Part shown: positions 43,569-53,324 of the stretch, piece after piece
How the letters are laid out: the number at the start of each line of letters is the position of its first letter
Numbering within the stretch: position 1 is the first letter of the stretch
NCBI GenBank assembly: GCA_964523105.1
Contig: CAZFZN010000009.1
Location: forward strand, 133,609 to 197,608
From: V1-33 sp964523105
GTDB taxonomy: Bacteria; Verrucomicrobiota; Verrucomicrobiia; Verrucomicrobiales; V1-33
Length of the DNA stretch: 64,000 nucleotides
Direction: 5' to 3'
Notes under the pieces: model-generated
Database searches by the model: none
What the model was told of the DNA's origin: nothing
The model's input: only the letters and a program-made list of their open reading frames with translations
Position numbers and translations under genes: made by a program

Positions 43569-44267
43569 ATGCTCCGCGAACTCAAAGAACAGGTCCTCGA
43601 CGCCAACCTCCGCCTGCCCGTCAGCGGCCTCGCCCGCCTCACGTGGGGCAATGTCAGCGGCCGCGCGGGCACCATGATGGTGATCAAGCCCAGCGGCGTG
43701 CCCTACGACCGCCTGCGCGACGACGACCTCGTCGTCATCGAAGTCGCCACCGGCCGCCGGGTGGAGGGAAAGCTCAATCCCTCCTCCGACACCCCGACGC
43801 ATCTCGCGCTGTATCGTGCATGGCCGGAGGTGAACGGCATTTGCCATACGCACAGCCCGTACGCCACGGCATGGTCCCAGGCGGGACGCGCCCTGCCGTG
43901 TTTTGGCACGACCCACGCCGACCACTTTTACGGCACCGTGCCGCTCTGCCGCATCCTGACACCGGAGGAAACCGCCGCCGACTACGAGGGCCTCACCGGC
44001 GCCGCCATTGTCGAAACCTTCACCCGGGAAAAGCTCGACCCCATCGCCGTGCCTGGCGTGCTTCAGCATCACCATGCCCCCTTCACCTGGGGACGCACCC
44101 CGCGCGAAGCCTTCGCAAACAGCATCGCCCTGGAAATGTGCGCGCAGATGGCGCTCGACACCCTGCGGCTCGACCCGCATGCCTCTCCCCTGCCCCGGCA
44201 TCTGCTGGATAAACATTACCAGCGCAAGCACGGCCCCCGCGCCTACTACGGGCAGGGGAACCACTGA
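43569..44267 (+). CDS. araD: L-ribulose-5-phosphate 4-epimerase (class II aldolase family)
   Basis: 232 residues from the ATG at 43569, almost the same length as E. coli AraD (231). It interconverts L-ribulose-5-phosphate and D-xylulose-5-phosphate using a metal ion. Visible motifs are LTWGNVSGRAG, KPSGVPYDRL, the metal ligands in CHTHSPYATAW, GTTHADHFYG and a third His in LQHHHAPFTWG. Closely related class II aldolases (for example fuculose-phosphate aldolase, UlaF, SgbE) cannot be fully excluded, but the length and motifs favour AraD or an isofunctional paralogue. No other arabinose genes are nearby. It is divergent from the PqiA-like gene. Confidence 0.88.
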   Translation: MLRELKEQVLDANLRLPVSGLARLTWGNVSGRAGTMMVIKPSGVPYDRLRDDDLVVIEVATGRRVEGKLNPSSDTPTHLALYRAWPEVNGICHTHSPYATAWSQAGRALPCFGTTHADHFYGTVPLCRILTPEETAADYEGLTGAAIVETFTREKLDPIAVPGVLQHHHAPFTWGRTPREAFANSIALEMCAQMALDTLRLDPHASPLPRHLLDKHYQRKHGPRAYYGQGNH

Positions 44268-44853
44268 GTGGACGCGGGGCTGGTGGTGGAGCATGTCAGC
44301 GGCCACCCCGTCGGATTCGCCCTCGATGAAGTTATCGCGAGGGCGCGCGCGTCGGTGGAAAGGGCGGACGGCAAGGAAGTGCGGGTGAGATCGCGGTTTC
44401 TCACCGGTCTGTCACCCATCCAGCGCCACCGGCTTGGTCCGGGGGAACGGCTCACGCTCCCCGGGAAGCCGCACGGGCTCGCTGCGAGCGCGGAAAGCCC
44501 GGGCTTTGGCGGGGACAGCGCCGCGGCCGGCGCCGGTTGCCTGATGCCGGCCGCGCGATGCCGGGGAAATGTCAGGGTCACGAATCCGCATGTTGTGCGC
44601 GGTCCTGGTTTTCGCCGCCGGAGCGGGGAGGGGGCCGGGACAGGGATCACGAAGACCGGGGCGCGACGCGCGGAGCGTCCGGCGGAGGCGGGCGCGGCAG
44701 GAGCGGGCACGGAACAATGCGCCCTTCCGGTTGCGGCGGACGTATCGTATGCTGTTTGAGCGGGCATCCCGGTGCTCACGGCTGCGGAGTAAAGCAGTAT
44801 TGCGCCGCTGCGCGGCATGCTTTAGCCTCGTTCCCAATTTCCTCCTCTTCAAC
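44268..44853. other. 586-base gap without a supported gene
   Basis: Between araD and ftsH both strands carry GC-rich open frames (for example a GTG-started frame directly after the araD stop and an overlapping frame on the minus strand). Their translations are Arg/Ala/Pro-rich without similarity or ribosome sites, so neither is called. The ftsH promoter should lie near the 3' end; an AT-richer patch with CGTATCGTATGCTGT at about 44738-44752 is the only hint. Confidence 0.5.
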
Positions 44854-46857
44854 ATGTCTGAACCCACCCCACGACCCAACCCTCCCGACGGCCCCCCCGG
44901 GCGCGGACAGCCGTCCGAACCTCAGGGGTTTCACTGGAAGGGACTGATCCTGCTTTCCATCGCCATCATCATTCTGGCGAGCGGACTGATGATGAACCGC
45001 GGAGCCTCCGGCGGCGAAATGAGTTATCCGGAATTCCTTGCACTGGTGGGTTCCAAAGAGGACACGACGCCGACAAAGATCGAAAAGGTGCAGATCGTGA
45101 CGGAATCGGGGATTTCGTATATCAGTTTCCGGAAGAAGGAAGACAGCAAGGTTTATAAAGTCAGCACCAACCCCGACTGGGAAAAGGACCGCCTGATCCC
45201 CCTGCTGGAAGCGAAGGGTCTCAATCCCGAATACAAGTACGACACCAATTTCGGCACCAGCCTGCTGCTGAGCATCCTGCCCATTCTGCTGCTGCTGCTC
45301 ATCCTGTGGTTCTTCTTCCGCCAGCAGATCAAGATGGCGGGCCGCGGTGCGATGAGTTTCGGCAAGAGCCGGGCGCGGCTGCTGGCGATGGACAAGAACA
45401 AGGTGACCTTCAAACAGGTGGCCGGCTGCGATGAGGCCAAGGAGGAGGTGTGGGAACTGGTGGAGTTCCTCAAGGATCCGAAGAAGTTCCAAAAGCTCGG
45501 CGGTCACATCCCGAAGGGCGTGCTCATGGTCGGTGCGCCAGGCACCGGCAAGACGCTGCTGGCCAAAGCCATCGCCGGCGAGGCGGACGTGCCGTTCTTC
45601 AGCATCAGCGGGTCGGACTTTGTGGAGATGTTCGTCGGCGTCGGCGCGAGCCGCGTGCGCGACATGTTCGAGCAGGGCAAGAAGAGCGCGCCGTGCCTGA
45701 TCTTCATCGATGAAATCGACGCCGTGGGCCGGCACCGCGGACACGGCATGGGCGGCGGTCATGACGAACGGGAACAGACGCTCAATGCGCTGCTGGTGGA
45801 GATGGACGGCTTCGACACGCAGGAAGGGGTCATCATCATCGCGGCGACAAACCGCCCGGACGTGCTCGATCCCGCGCTGCTGCGCCCGGGACGATTCGAC
45901 CGCCAGGTCACAGTCAGCCTGCCTGACGTGAAGGGCCGCGAGGCGATCCTCAAAGTTCACTGCAAGAAAGTGAAGATGGCGGCAGACGTGGACCTCGCCG
46001 TCATCGCGCGCGGCACGCCCGGCTATTCCGGTGCGGAACTGGCCAACGTCATCAACGAGGCCGCCCTGCTGGCCGCACGGCGGGGATTGAAGGGCATCAC
46101 CCTGCGCGAACTCGAAGAGGCGCGCGACAAGGTGCGCTGGGGCAAGGAGCGCCGCAGCCTCGCCATTTCCGAAAAAGAGAAGGAGAACACCGCCTATCAC
46201 GAAGCCGGTCACGCCATTCTGCTGCACGTGCTGGAACACACCGAGCCGCTGCACAAGGTGACCATCATCCCGCGCGGTCCGTCACTCGGCTCGACGATGT
46301 GGCTGCCGCTGGAGGACAAATACACCCGCCGCAAGAACGAGCTGCTCGACGACCTGGTGGTCACGATGGGCGGCCGCGTCGCGGAGGAAATTGTCTTCGG
46401 TGACGTCACCAACGGCGCCGTCGGCGACATCCGCCATGCCACGGCCATTGCCCGCAAGATGGTATGCGAATGGGGCATGAGCGACCTCGGCATGGTCGAA
46501 TACGGCGAGAACCAGGAGCACGTCTTCCTGGCACGCGACCTCGGCCACAAACGCGACTACAGCGAGGAAACCGCCAAGAAGATCGACAGCGAAATCAAGC
46601 GCCTCATCGATCACGCCTACGAGCGCGCCAAAGATCTGCTCCTCAAGCACCGCGAAGAACTGGAAGCCCTCGCGCGGGCGCTCCTGGAATACGAAACGCT
46701 CGATGGAGCGCACGTGAAGGAGATCATGGAGCACGGCCGTCTGCTCAATCCCCCGCGCAGCAAGCCCCCGGCGCCGCCGCCCATGCAGGCGGAAAATACC
46801 CCGGCTGCAGCCGGTGAGGAGGACCTGCCTCCCGGACTCGCCGGAGCGCCGGCCTGA
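44854..46857 (+). CDS. ftsH: ATP-dependent zinc metalloprotease FtsH
   Basis: 667 residues from the ATG at 44854, which gives the usual short cytoplasmic N-terminus before membrane helix 1 (GLILLSIAIIILASGLMM). A periplasmic domain and helix 2 (SILPILLLLLILWFFF) follow, then the AAA domain with Walker A GAPGTGKT (about 229-236), Walker B LIFIDEID and the second region of homology (ATNRPDVLDPALLRPGRFD). The M41 zinc site HEAGH is at 449-453. It degrades misfolded membrane proteins and short-lived regulators at the inner membrane. The N-terminus is proline rich (PTPRPNPPDGPPGRGQP) before the first helix. Confidence 0.97.
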   Translation: MSEPTPRPNPPDGPPGRGQPSEPQGFHWKGLILLSIAIIILASGLMMNRGASGGEMSYPEFLALVGSKEDTTPTKIEKVQIVTESGISYISFRKKEDSKVYKVSTNPDWEKDRLIPLLEAKGLNPEYKYDTNFGTSLLLSILPILLLLLILWFFFRQQIKMAGRGAMSFGKSRARLLAMDKNKVTFKQVAGCDEAKEEVWELVEFLKDPKKFQKLGGHIPKGVLMVGAPGTGKTLLAKAIAGEADVPFFSISGSDFVEMFVGVGASRVRDMFEQGKKSAPCLIFIDEIDAVGRHRGHGMGGGHDEREQTLNALLVEMDGFDTQEGVIIIAATNRPDVLDPALLRPGRFDRQVTVSLPDVKGREAILKVHCKKVKMAADVDLAVIARGTPGYSGAELANVINEAALLAARRGLKGITLRELEEARDKVRWGKERRSLAISEKEKENTAYHEAGHAILLHVLEHTEPLHKVTIIPRGPSLGSTMWLPLEDKYTRRKNELLDDLVVTMGGRVAEEIVFGDVTNGAVGDIRHATAIARKMVCEWGMSDLGMVEYGENQEHVFLARDLGHKRDYSEETAKKIDSEIKRLIDHAYERAKDLLLKHREELEALARALLEYETLDGAHVKEIMEHGRLLNPPRSKPPAPPPMQAENTPAAAGEEDLPPGLAGAPA

Positions 46858-47336
46858 AAGCCGCCGCATCCTCACGGAACTGACACTTCATCCCTGGGGG
46901 TAAATAGAACCACGGCTGGACCCGGATGATCAGGGATACTCAGCAAGTTGTGTTCACGGAAATCCTCCTCCGGGGAGTGACTCCGAATTCATGCGTCAAT
47001 CCGTGTGAATCAGTGTCCATTTGGCTCATCAGTTAAGATGAAATGTTCGCCGGTTTGCCTGCGGCTGTCTCCGCTGATACCGGTTCCCTTCGGTCGGCTG
47101 CAGTTTTCTTCCTCTCCATTTTCCTTTTCAGGTTCATTGCCCGGGCGCCTGGAGTTTTTCTGGTCCTTGCACAGCAAAGTGGACAGGAAGCAAGCCAGTG
47201 GAGCAGAGAGGGAACGGAAATAACGCCGTCGCGCTCCCCCCATGAAACCGGACATGTGGACTTCCCGCCACCATTGGCTCCAGGGGGGCCGCCACCAGCC
47301 GGCCGGGGTGGCCCGCCGGCACTTGAATCGTGATAC
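46858..47336. other. 479-base gap, lower GC, nothing recognised
   Basis: This stretch follows ftsH and precedes the 3' end of the Gdx/SugE gene. It is visibly less GC-rich than its surroundings (for example 46900-47060). Short frames on both strands show no family sequence, and no inverted repeat strong enough to call a terminator was found. Confidence 0.5.
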
Positions 47337-47663
47337 TCAGTGTCCTGATGGTGAGGCAAACTTGAGACCGACCGCGCCGGCCACGATGAGGACGATGCAG
47401 AGAATTCGCAGCACCTCTCTCGACTCGCCCAGGAACAGCATCCCGATGACGGCCGTGCCCGCTGCACCAATACCGGTCCACACCGCGTAACCCGTGCCGA
47501 CAGGGATGGTTTTGAGTGCAGCCGCCAACAAACCAAAGCTGGCTATCATCGCGCAAATCGTCGCTGCGCTCGGCCACAGTCTGGAGAACCCTTCCGTGTA
47601 TTTGAGACCGATGGCCCAACCGATTTCGAGAAGGCCCGCTATGACTAAATAAACCCAAGCCAT
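47337..47663 (-). CDS. sugE: SMR-family guanidinium exporter (Gdx/SugE type)
   Basis: 108 residues from the ATG at 47663; the frame is open 54 bases further upstream but the family starts at MAWVYLVIAG. Four membrane helices and the SMR proton/substrate Glu in LLEIGWAIGLKYT are present. The GLKYTEGFSRLWPS and PVGTGYAVWTGIGAAGTA segments are those of the Gdx (SugE) subgroup, shown in other bacteria to export guanidinium in exchange for protons, rather than the multidrug EmrE subgroup. I looked upstream for guanidine riboswitch motifs and found none. It lies in a lower-GC patch between ftsH and a tRNA gene. Confidence 0.92.
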   Translation of the reverse strand: MAWVYLVIAGLLEIGWAIGLKYTEGFSRLWPSAATICAMIASFGLLAAALKTIPVGTGYAVWTGIGAAGTAVIGMLFLGESREVLRILCIVLIVAGAVGLKFASPSGH

Positions 47664-48059
47664 AACCCTGGCGTGTCGGGAATTGCGGGTGTGTGCAATC
47701 GCATTCTCATGACTCATCGATCATCATCCCGCACCGGAAAGGTGAGCCGGCATCGCATCAAGTCGTGGTTCCGGTCCGGGCTCATGATGGCAGGGGGCAG
47801 CAGCATGTTACCCCCGGCTGGCAGGAGGACGCCTGAGTTTGTGGACGAGGAGCGGCATGAACTGAGGCGAACTTGCGTGACAGGATCCCGGTGTCGCTCC
47901 GCGGCCCACGGATGCTCCGCCGGGCCGGGCGCCGCGGGTTGAGCCGCAGCACAGCAAGAACGGCCGAAAGGCAAACCCGGGGCGGCGATCCCTGCCCGCG
48001 CGCGGAGGCTGGAGGCCCCTGACAGGCAGTCCCCCCGGGAACCGCGCCGGCGCGGCAGG
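47664..48059. other. 396-base gap upstream of the Gdx/SugE gene
   Basis: No gene supported. On the minus strand a G5...C5 inverted repeat (about 47792-47816, arms CCCCC/GGGGG around a 13-base loop) lies about 130 bases upstream of the Gdx/SugE start. It does not fit any guanidine riboswitch class I know. Confidence 0.4.
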
Positions 48060-48134
48060 TGGTGCTCCCGTCAGGAATCGAACCTGAATCACCGGCTTCG
48101 GAGACCAGTGTCTTATCCGTTAGACTACAGGAGC
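48060..48134 (-). tRNA. tRNA-Arg (anticodon CCG)
   Basis: 75 bases on the minus strand fold into a full cloverleaf: acceptor GCTCCTG with CGGGAGC, D stem GTCT/AGAC, anticodon stem CTGGT/GCCGG with loop CTCCGAA (anticodon CCG, reads CGG), T stem TCAGG/CCTGA with loop TTCGATT. The discriminator is A and the CCA end is encoded. Confidence 0.96.
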
Positions 48135-48189
48135 GTGGCGGGCGGCACCTTTGTCCGGCGTGTGCGGGGCGTGCAAGCTGATTTCCTGC

Positions 48190-49473
48190 TCATGCGGACA
48201 GCTTCCATGTTCCGCGCAGTTTGTTCGAGAGCAGGGCATTGGCTGCGGCATCGGCGCCGCAGTTTTCGGCGACGGGGTCGAACTTCAAGGCACGGCCGAG
48301 TTTGGCGGAGATGGCGCCGAGGTGGCACATGGAGGCGGCGCGGTGGGCCACGTCCGCGGGGGCGGCGGTGCGTCCGCGGCTGAGCACGGCATCGATGAAG
48401 TTGCGGTGGTGGTTGTTGGAAACATACAGCCGCTCGTCGCTGTCCTTGACCTTCACTGTGCGCAGGTTCGGCTCCGATTCGAGGCGCTCATTCTCGGTAA
48501 AGACCCAGCCGGCCGATCCAACGAACTTTACACCATACTCTTTGTCATTGGTCGTGCTGAACATGATTACGCGCGGGCCTTTGGCGAAGTGGTATTCGAT
48601 GCGGAACTGCTCCGGCGCGTCGTAGCAGCCCTGGTCGCGGCGCTTCACCTGCGTGGCGCTGATCTCCACGGGACCGGTGTCGTCGCGGCCGGCGCCCCAC
48701 TGGGCGACGTCGAGGAAGTGCGCGCCCCAGTCGGTGATGTAGCCGGGGGCATAGGCATCGACCCAGCGGAAGTTGAAGTGACAGCGGGCGGCGGTGTAGG
48801 GAGCGGCGGGCGCGGGACCCTGCCACATTTCCCAGTCGAGCTGCGGGGGCACGTCCTGCGGGGGTTCCATGCCGGTGAAGCCGCCGCTGACGGCGAATTT
48901 TCCGGGCACGCCGACGAGGATTTCCTTCACGTCGCCGATGTAGCCGTTGCGCACCCATTCGCAGGCGAGACGGGTTTTCATGCCGCTGCGCCGCCATGTG
49001 CCGCACTGGAGCACGCGGGCGTGCTTTTTGACGGTTTCACACACAGCGCGGCCTTCGCCGATGCTGGCGGCGAGGGGCTTTTCGCAGTAGAGGTCCTTGC
49101 CCGCGGCCGCCGCGGCCGTGGCGATCACGGCGTGCCAGTGATCCGGCGTGGCGATCATCACGGCGTCCACGTCCTTGCGTGCCAGAACTTCGCGCCAGTC
49201 CTTGCAGGCATCGCTGTCTTTCAGCTTTGCCATCTGCGCCGCGCGGGCGCGGTGACTGGCGTCCGCGTCGCACACCGCCACCACCTGGACGCGTTCGTCA
49301 TTGAGAAAGGCGCCAAGATTGCCGGTGCCCTGTCCGCCGGTGCCGATGCACGCGAGGCGGACTTTGCCGCCCGGCGGCGGCGCGCCGTCCGCTCCCATGA
49401 CGTGACGGGGGAGAATGAAGGGCGCGGCGGCGGAGGCGGCGAGAAAGCGGCGGCGGGAAAGTCGGGTGTTCAT
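48190..49473 (-). CDS. Tat-exported Gfo/Idh/MocA family oxidoreductase
   Basis: 427 residues from the ATG at 49473. A twin-arginine signal (SRRRFLAASAAAPFIL) precedes the NAD-binding Rossmann domain (VRLACIGTGGQGTGNLG). The family motif EKP occurs in DLYCEKPLAASIGEG, and the GFO_IDH C-terminal domain contains ITDWGAHFLDVAQWG, where the His is the usual catalytic position. Members of this exported PVC group act on sugars or sugar derivatives in the periplasm and are predicted to carry a bound NAD cofactor; the substrate is unknown. It is divergent from the TerB-ABC gene across 124 bases. Confidence 0.92.
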   Translation of the reverse strand: MNTRLSRRRFLAASAAAPFILPRHVMGADGAPPPGGKVRLACIGTGGQGTGNLGAFLNDERVQVVAVCDADASHRARAAQMAKLKDSDACKDWREVLARKDVDAVMIATPDHWHAVIATAAAAAGKDLYCEKPLAASIGEGRAVCETVKKHARVLQCGTWRRSGMKTRLACEWVRNGYIGDVKEILVGVPGKFAVSGGFTGMEPPQDVPPQLDWEMWQGPAPAAPYTAARCHFNFRWVDAYAPGYITDWGAHFLDVAQWGAGRDDTGPVEISATQVKRRDQGCYDAPEQFRIEYHFAKGPRVIMFSTTNDKEYGVKFVGSAGWVFTENERLESEPNLRTVKVKDSDERLYVSNNHHRNFIDAVLSRGRTAAPADVAHRAASMCHLGAISAKLGRALKFDPVAENCGADAAANALLSNKLRGTWKLSA

Positions 49474-49597
49474 GCGTGCGGACCATGTCCTGCCGGACGG
49501 TGCGGAGGCAACTTTTTTTCCGCGGCGTGCCGCGGGCGGCGGCTGCCGACTTGCAAGCGGCGTCGAGGGATGCGAGGGCGGCGGGCCGACTTCCTGC

Positions 49598-52500
49598 ATG
49601 AATCAACCGAGCCCCTCCCCTGCCACCGCCGTTTCCGGTGAGGGAACGGCGCGCCGCGGCATTTTGCGCACGCAGGGGAAGGTGGGGAGGATTCTCCGCC
49701 GCATCACCGGCCGGCCCTCGCAGCAGCAGCTGCTGCCGCTGCTGATCAAGGTGTATGCCGGATTCGCCAAGCTGGACGGCGAGGCCAGTGAAGATGAGAT
49801 CGAGAGCAGCCTCGGCGTGATGCGGCACGACTATCCGGAGGCGGTGTATTCCGAGCTGCAGGCGCTCTACCGTCAGGCGCTGCGCGAGCCGCAGGATCTG
49901 TTGGGCAGCGCGGCGCAACTGCGGGGCATGCTGACGCACGACGAGAAGATCCAGCTCGCGGTGCAGCTCTACGTTCTCATCGCGAGGAGTAAGTCGCCGC
50001 GGGAGGAGATGCCGCATTTCGAGCGGTTTCTCGCCGGCATCGGAATTGCGAGCGAGGGGCGGGATCTCATCGGTCAGCTGAGCGAGGAACATCCGGACGC
50101 CGCGCCGTCGGCTCACATGCTGGAGCTGCTGGAAATCGGGGGAATGGCGCCGGCGCATCTGGTGCTCGATCATGTGCCGGGGCCGCACGCGCTGACGGTG
50201 TTCCGGTTTCAGAATCTGCTGCTGCTCAAGCGCACCGGGGCGGCGCAGGTGATCGCACGGGGACGGCGGCTCGGGCGCGGAGAGTTTGTCAGGCTTTACG
50301 AGGGCCAGCGCGTCGTGGTGGGCGAGCACGTGCTCGATTATCAGGATCTCGTGTTCTATCTCAATGCGCGGAAGGGAGTCAGCAGCGCGCAGCTCTATCT
50401 CAGCCTCAGCGGCGGGGAGACGCCGTTTGTGGAGCGCGAGCGCTCGCGGCACAGCGTGCTGCGGATCCAGTTCGGCCTCAGTGTGGAAGTGGAGGCGCTG
50501 CGGGCCTCGCCGGTGAAGGTGGGCGGGCAGCCGCTGGAGCGCGGCGCGACGGCGCATGTCTCCCTCTCCGGCCGCATCACGTTTCCCGACGACACGTCCC
50601 TGACGTTTGCAGAGCTGCGGCGCCGCGCCCGGGAAATGGGCGGACGGTTTCTGCTGCACGCCGGGCGCAGCGACTACCGCATTTCCAACAATCCCGCGCT
50701 GCTCCGCGAGGGGGACATCCTGCTCTCGCCGGTGCTGCGCAGTGAAATGCTGCTGCGCATCACCTGCGATCACCAGAACAAGACGGGCGTGCTGGAGGTG
50801 CTCAAATCGCCCCGCACCCTGCTGGTGGAGCGGCTGCCCGTGAAGGAAAAAGAGCGCGTCATTCTCAAGGACGGGGCCATCATTTCCCTCGGCGAAGGCC
50901 AGATGCTGCGGTGCCGCTTCGCTGACGGCATCATCGAGGAGGAGCGGAACATCATCCGCCAGCTCGACGTGCAGGACGTGACGCACCGCTACGGGCGCAC
51001 GCCGGCGGTGGACGGCATCACGTTCTCCGTGCGCCGCGGCGAGATGGTCTGCGTGCTGGGCCCCAGCGGCTGCGGCAAGAGCAGCCTGCTGCGCATTCTC
51101 GCCGGTCATCTCAAGCCCAACAGCGGCAGCGTGCGCATGAACGGCCAGCCGCTCTACGACAATCTCGCGCAGCTCACGCCCTTCATCAGCTACATCCCGC
51201 ACGAGGATGCTTTCGATCCGCTGCTCACCGTGGAGGAAAACCTCGCCTGCGCCGCGACGATCCGCTCGCCGCATCTGCAGGCCAGGGACATCCGCCGGCG
51301 CGTGGATGCGAAGCTTATCGAACTCGGACTGAGCGAACGCCGCAAAGCCGTCGCCGGCCTGCCCGAACAGAAGTCGCTCTCCAGCGGCGAACGGAAGCGG
51401 CTCAATATCGGGCTCGACATGATCACGCCCGCCGACGTGTTCCTGTTCGACGAACCGACGTCGGGACTTTCCTCCAAGGACAGCGAGCACGTGCTGGAGA
51501 TCATCCGCGGCCTCGCACACAACAAAATCGTCTTTGTCTGCATTCACCAGCCCAGCGCGCGGCTCTTTCACATGTTCAACAAGGCCATCCTGCTCGATGA
51601 CGGCGGGAAGATGGTCTTCTACGGCAAGCCGCAGGACATGCTCGACTATTTCCGCGACGCATGGAATGAGGAACTGGCGCAGCCGGCGCGCGGAGCGGGC
51701 GCGCACCTCGCGCAGCCGGACATCCACCAGCCGGAATTCATCTTCGACGTGCTCGAAACCCCGCTGCGCGACCTCAGCGGCGATGTGCTCTACGAGGAGG
51801 ACGCGCGCGGTCACATGGCGCCGGCCCGGCGCTTTCCCCCGGAATTCTGGCGCGACCGCTATCACGCCCGCGTCGTCATGGGGCGCGTCAAAGAGGCGAC
51901 GCTGCGCAGCGATGAGACCACCATGTCGATCACGGTTGCCGCGCCGGCCCGGGAGACCGCCGTGAAACAGCCGCCGCGGGAACGGCGCCGGCGGCTCGGC
52001 GTGATGCTGCGCCGGGCCTTTCTCAACCGCCTGCGCAACCGGGCCAACATGGCCACCACGCTCATCGAAGCCCCGCTCCTCGCGGTGCTCATCGCCACGG
52101 TGCTGCGCTGGTCGGAGGACGGCGACTACAATTTCGCGTCCGCCTTTCACATTCCCACCTATCTGTTTCTCTCGCTGGTGGTCGCCATGTTCCTCGGCCT
52201 GACCAACAGCGCCGATGAAATCCTCCGCGACCGGATTCTGCTGCAGCGGGAGCGGAATTATAACCGCAATGTCTCCGGCTTCATTCTCAGCAAATTCCTC
52301 GCGCTGGGAGCGGTCTCGCTGCTGCAGAACGCCATCTACATCGTCATCGGCAACCGCATCCTCGAGGTGAAGGACATGTTCTTCATCTACCTCGCATGGA
52401 TGAGCGCCACCTCGCTCTGCGGCGTCGGCCTCGGCCTGCTCATCTCCAGTCTCGTGCGCGACGCCAAGACCGCCCTGAACATCATCCCGCTGGTGCTCAT

Positions 52501-53251
52501 CCCGCAGATCATCCTCGGCGGCGCGCTCATCAAGTACGAGGAAATGAACCGGAATCTGGATTTCGTGTACAGCATCCGCCGGTGGACCGGCGGCGACAGC
52601 GAGTCCGGCCCTGACAAGCGCAGCGATTTGCGCGTGCCCTTCATCGGCAATCTCATGCCGCTGCGCTGGTCCTATGAAAGCATGGTCCTGGCGCAGGCCA
52701 ATCTCAACCCGCTGAGCGCCGCCCAGGAGGAGATCAACACGCGCATCCGAAAGCTCGTTTCGCCCTCTCCCGGCGGCAAGCCGCGCGACCTGACGCCGGC
52801 CCAGTCCGTGCAGCTCGATGACCTCAAAGATGCCCTCGCTGTCATTTCCGGACTTGAGGAAAGCACCCCGCGCAAGGTGGCCAACCGCATCCATGCCATC
52901 ATGGCCGACCTCGACGCCGGGACGTTCAACATGGATAAGCACACCGTGCCGGAGTCCCACCGCAAAGTCAGCGCCGAGCAGGTCTATGACAATCAGAAGA
53001 TCCGCGACCTTTTCAGCAAGGCGGAGATGGAGCGCACGGACAGCCGGCGGTCCAGGGACCGGCCCAAGCCGAACGTTTTTTTCGGTCGCGACAAGCAATA
53101 CCGCATCCTCGAGCAATTCGGCGAGGCAGAAGAGCCGCTGGACCTCAAGATCCGCACGCTCGACCTCAACGCCATCGTGCTGGTGCTCTGGAATCTGGCG
53201 CCGCTGCTCGTCCTCTATTTCGTGCTGCGCCGGCAGTTGCGCCGGGTGTAG
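49598..53251 (+). CDS. ABCG-type ABC transporter fused to an N-terminal TerB-like domain
   Basis: 1217 residues. Residues about 46-165 are helical and TerB-like (LLPLLIKVYAGFAKLDGEAS, followed by helical repeats with acidic positions). Residues about 190-440 are beta-rich, with FHA-like repeats (ARGRRLGRGEFVRLYEGQ; KDGAIISLGEGQMLRCRF). The ATPase domain has Walker A GPSGCGKSS (about 488-496), signature LSSGERKR (about 595) and Walker B VFLFDEPTSG (about 614-623). An ABC2-type membrane domain follows (helices at about 828-988 and a last helix near 1195-1212). This order, ATPase then membrane domain, is that of ABCG exporters. The cargo is unknown. Downstream is a terminator serving the convergent gene. 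Confidence 0.88.
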   Translation: MNQPSPSPATAVSGEGTARRGILRTQGKVGRILRRITGRPSQQQLLPLLIKVYAGFAKLDGEASEDEIESSLGVMRHDYPEAVYSELQALYRQALREPQDLLGSAAQLRGMLTHDEKIQLAVQLYVLIARSKSPREEMPHFERFLAGIGIASEGRDLIGQLSEEHPDAAPSAHMLELLEIGGMAPAHLVLDHVPGPHALTVFRFQNLLLLKRTGAAQVIARGRRLGRGEFVRLYEGQRVVVGEHVLDYQDLVFYLNARKGVSSAQLYLSLSGGETPFVERERSRHSVLRIQFGLSVEVEALRASPVKVGGQPLERGATAHVSLSGRITFPDDTSLTFAELRRRAREMGGRFLLHAGRSDYRISNNPALLREGDILLSPVLRSEMLLRITCDHQNKTGVLEVLKSPRTLLVERLPVKEKERVILKDGAIISLGEGQMLRCRFADGIIEEERNIIRQLDVQDVTHRYGRTPAVDGITFSVRRGEMVCVLGPSGCGKSSLLRILAGHLKPNSGSVRMNGQPLYDNLAQLTPFISYIPHEDAFDPLLTVEENLACAATIRSPHLQARDIRRRVDAKLIELGLSERRKAVAGLPEQKSLSSGERKRLNIGLDMITPADVFLFDEPTSGLSSKDSEHVLEIIRGLAHNKIVFVCIHQPSARLFHMFNKAILLDDGGKMVFYGKPQDMLDYFRDAWNEELAQPARGAGAHLAQPDIHQPEFIFDVLETPLRDLSGDVLYEEDARGHMAPARRFPPEFWRDRYHARVVMGRVKEATLRSDETTMSITVAAPARETAVKQPPRERRRRLGVMLRRAFLNRLRNRANMATTLIEAPLLAVLIATVLRWSEDGDYNFASAFHIPTYLFLSLVVAMFLGLTNSADEILRDRILLQRERNYNRNVSGFILSKFLALGAVSLLQNAIYIVIGNRILEVKDMFFIYLAWMSATSLCGVGLGLLISSLVRDAKTALNIIPLVLIPQIILGGALIKYEEMNRNLDFVYSIRRWTGGDSESGPDKRSDLRVPFIGNLMPLRWSYESMVLAQANLNPLSAAQEEINTRIRKLVSPSPGGKPRDLTPAQSVQLDDLKDALAVISGLEESTPRKVANRIHAIMADLDAGTFNMDKHTVPESHRKVSAEQVYDNQKIRDLFSKAEMERTDSRRSRDRPKPNVFFGRDKQYRILEQFGEAEEPLDLKIRTLDLNAIVLVLWNLAPLLVLYFVLRRQLRRV

Positions 53252-53261
53252 CGCCGGCAGG

Positions 53262-53301
53262 AAAACGCCCGGCTCCGGCCGTGTGGACCGGAGCCGGGCG
53301 T
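53262..53301 (-). terminator. Rho-independent terminator of the 53325-54653 oxidoreductase gene
   Basis: A 13-bp perfect stem (CGCCCGGCTCCGG at 53266-53278 with CCGGAGCCGGGCG at 53288-53300) with a 9-base loop. On the minus strand it is followed by TTTTCC, the usual T-tract. It lies between convergent genes and could also slow transcription from the plus strand. Confidence 0.8.
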
Positions 53302-53324
53302 GCAGGTTGCCCCGGGGTGCCGGC

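Noticed and set aside
44268..44759. GTG-started frame directly after the araD stop (163 codons)
   Set aside because: Composition is Gly/Ala/Arg-rich without similarity, there is no ribosome site, and an equally long frame exists on the other strand.
47664..48059. Guanidine riboswitch upstream of the Gdx/SugE gene
   Set aside because: None of the characteristic ykkC, mini-ykkC (paired ACGR loops) or class III motifs was found on the minus strand.
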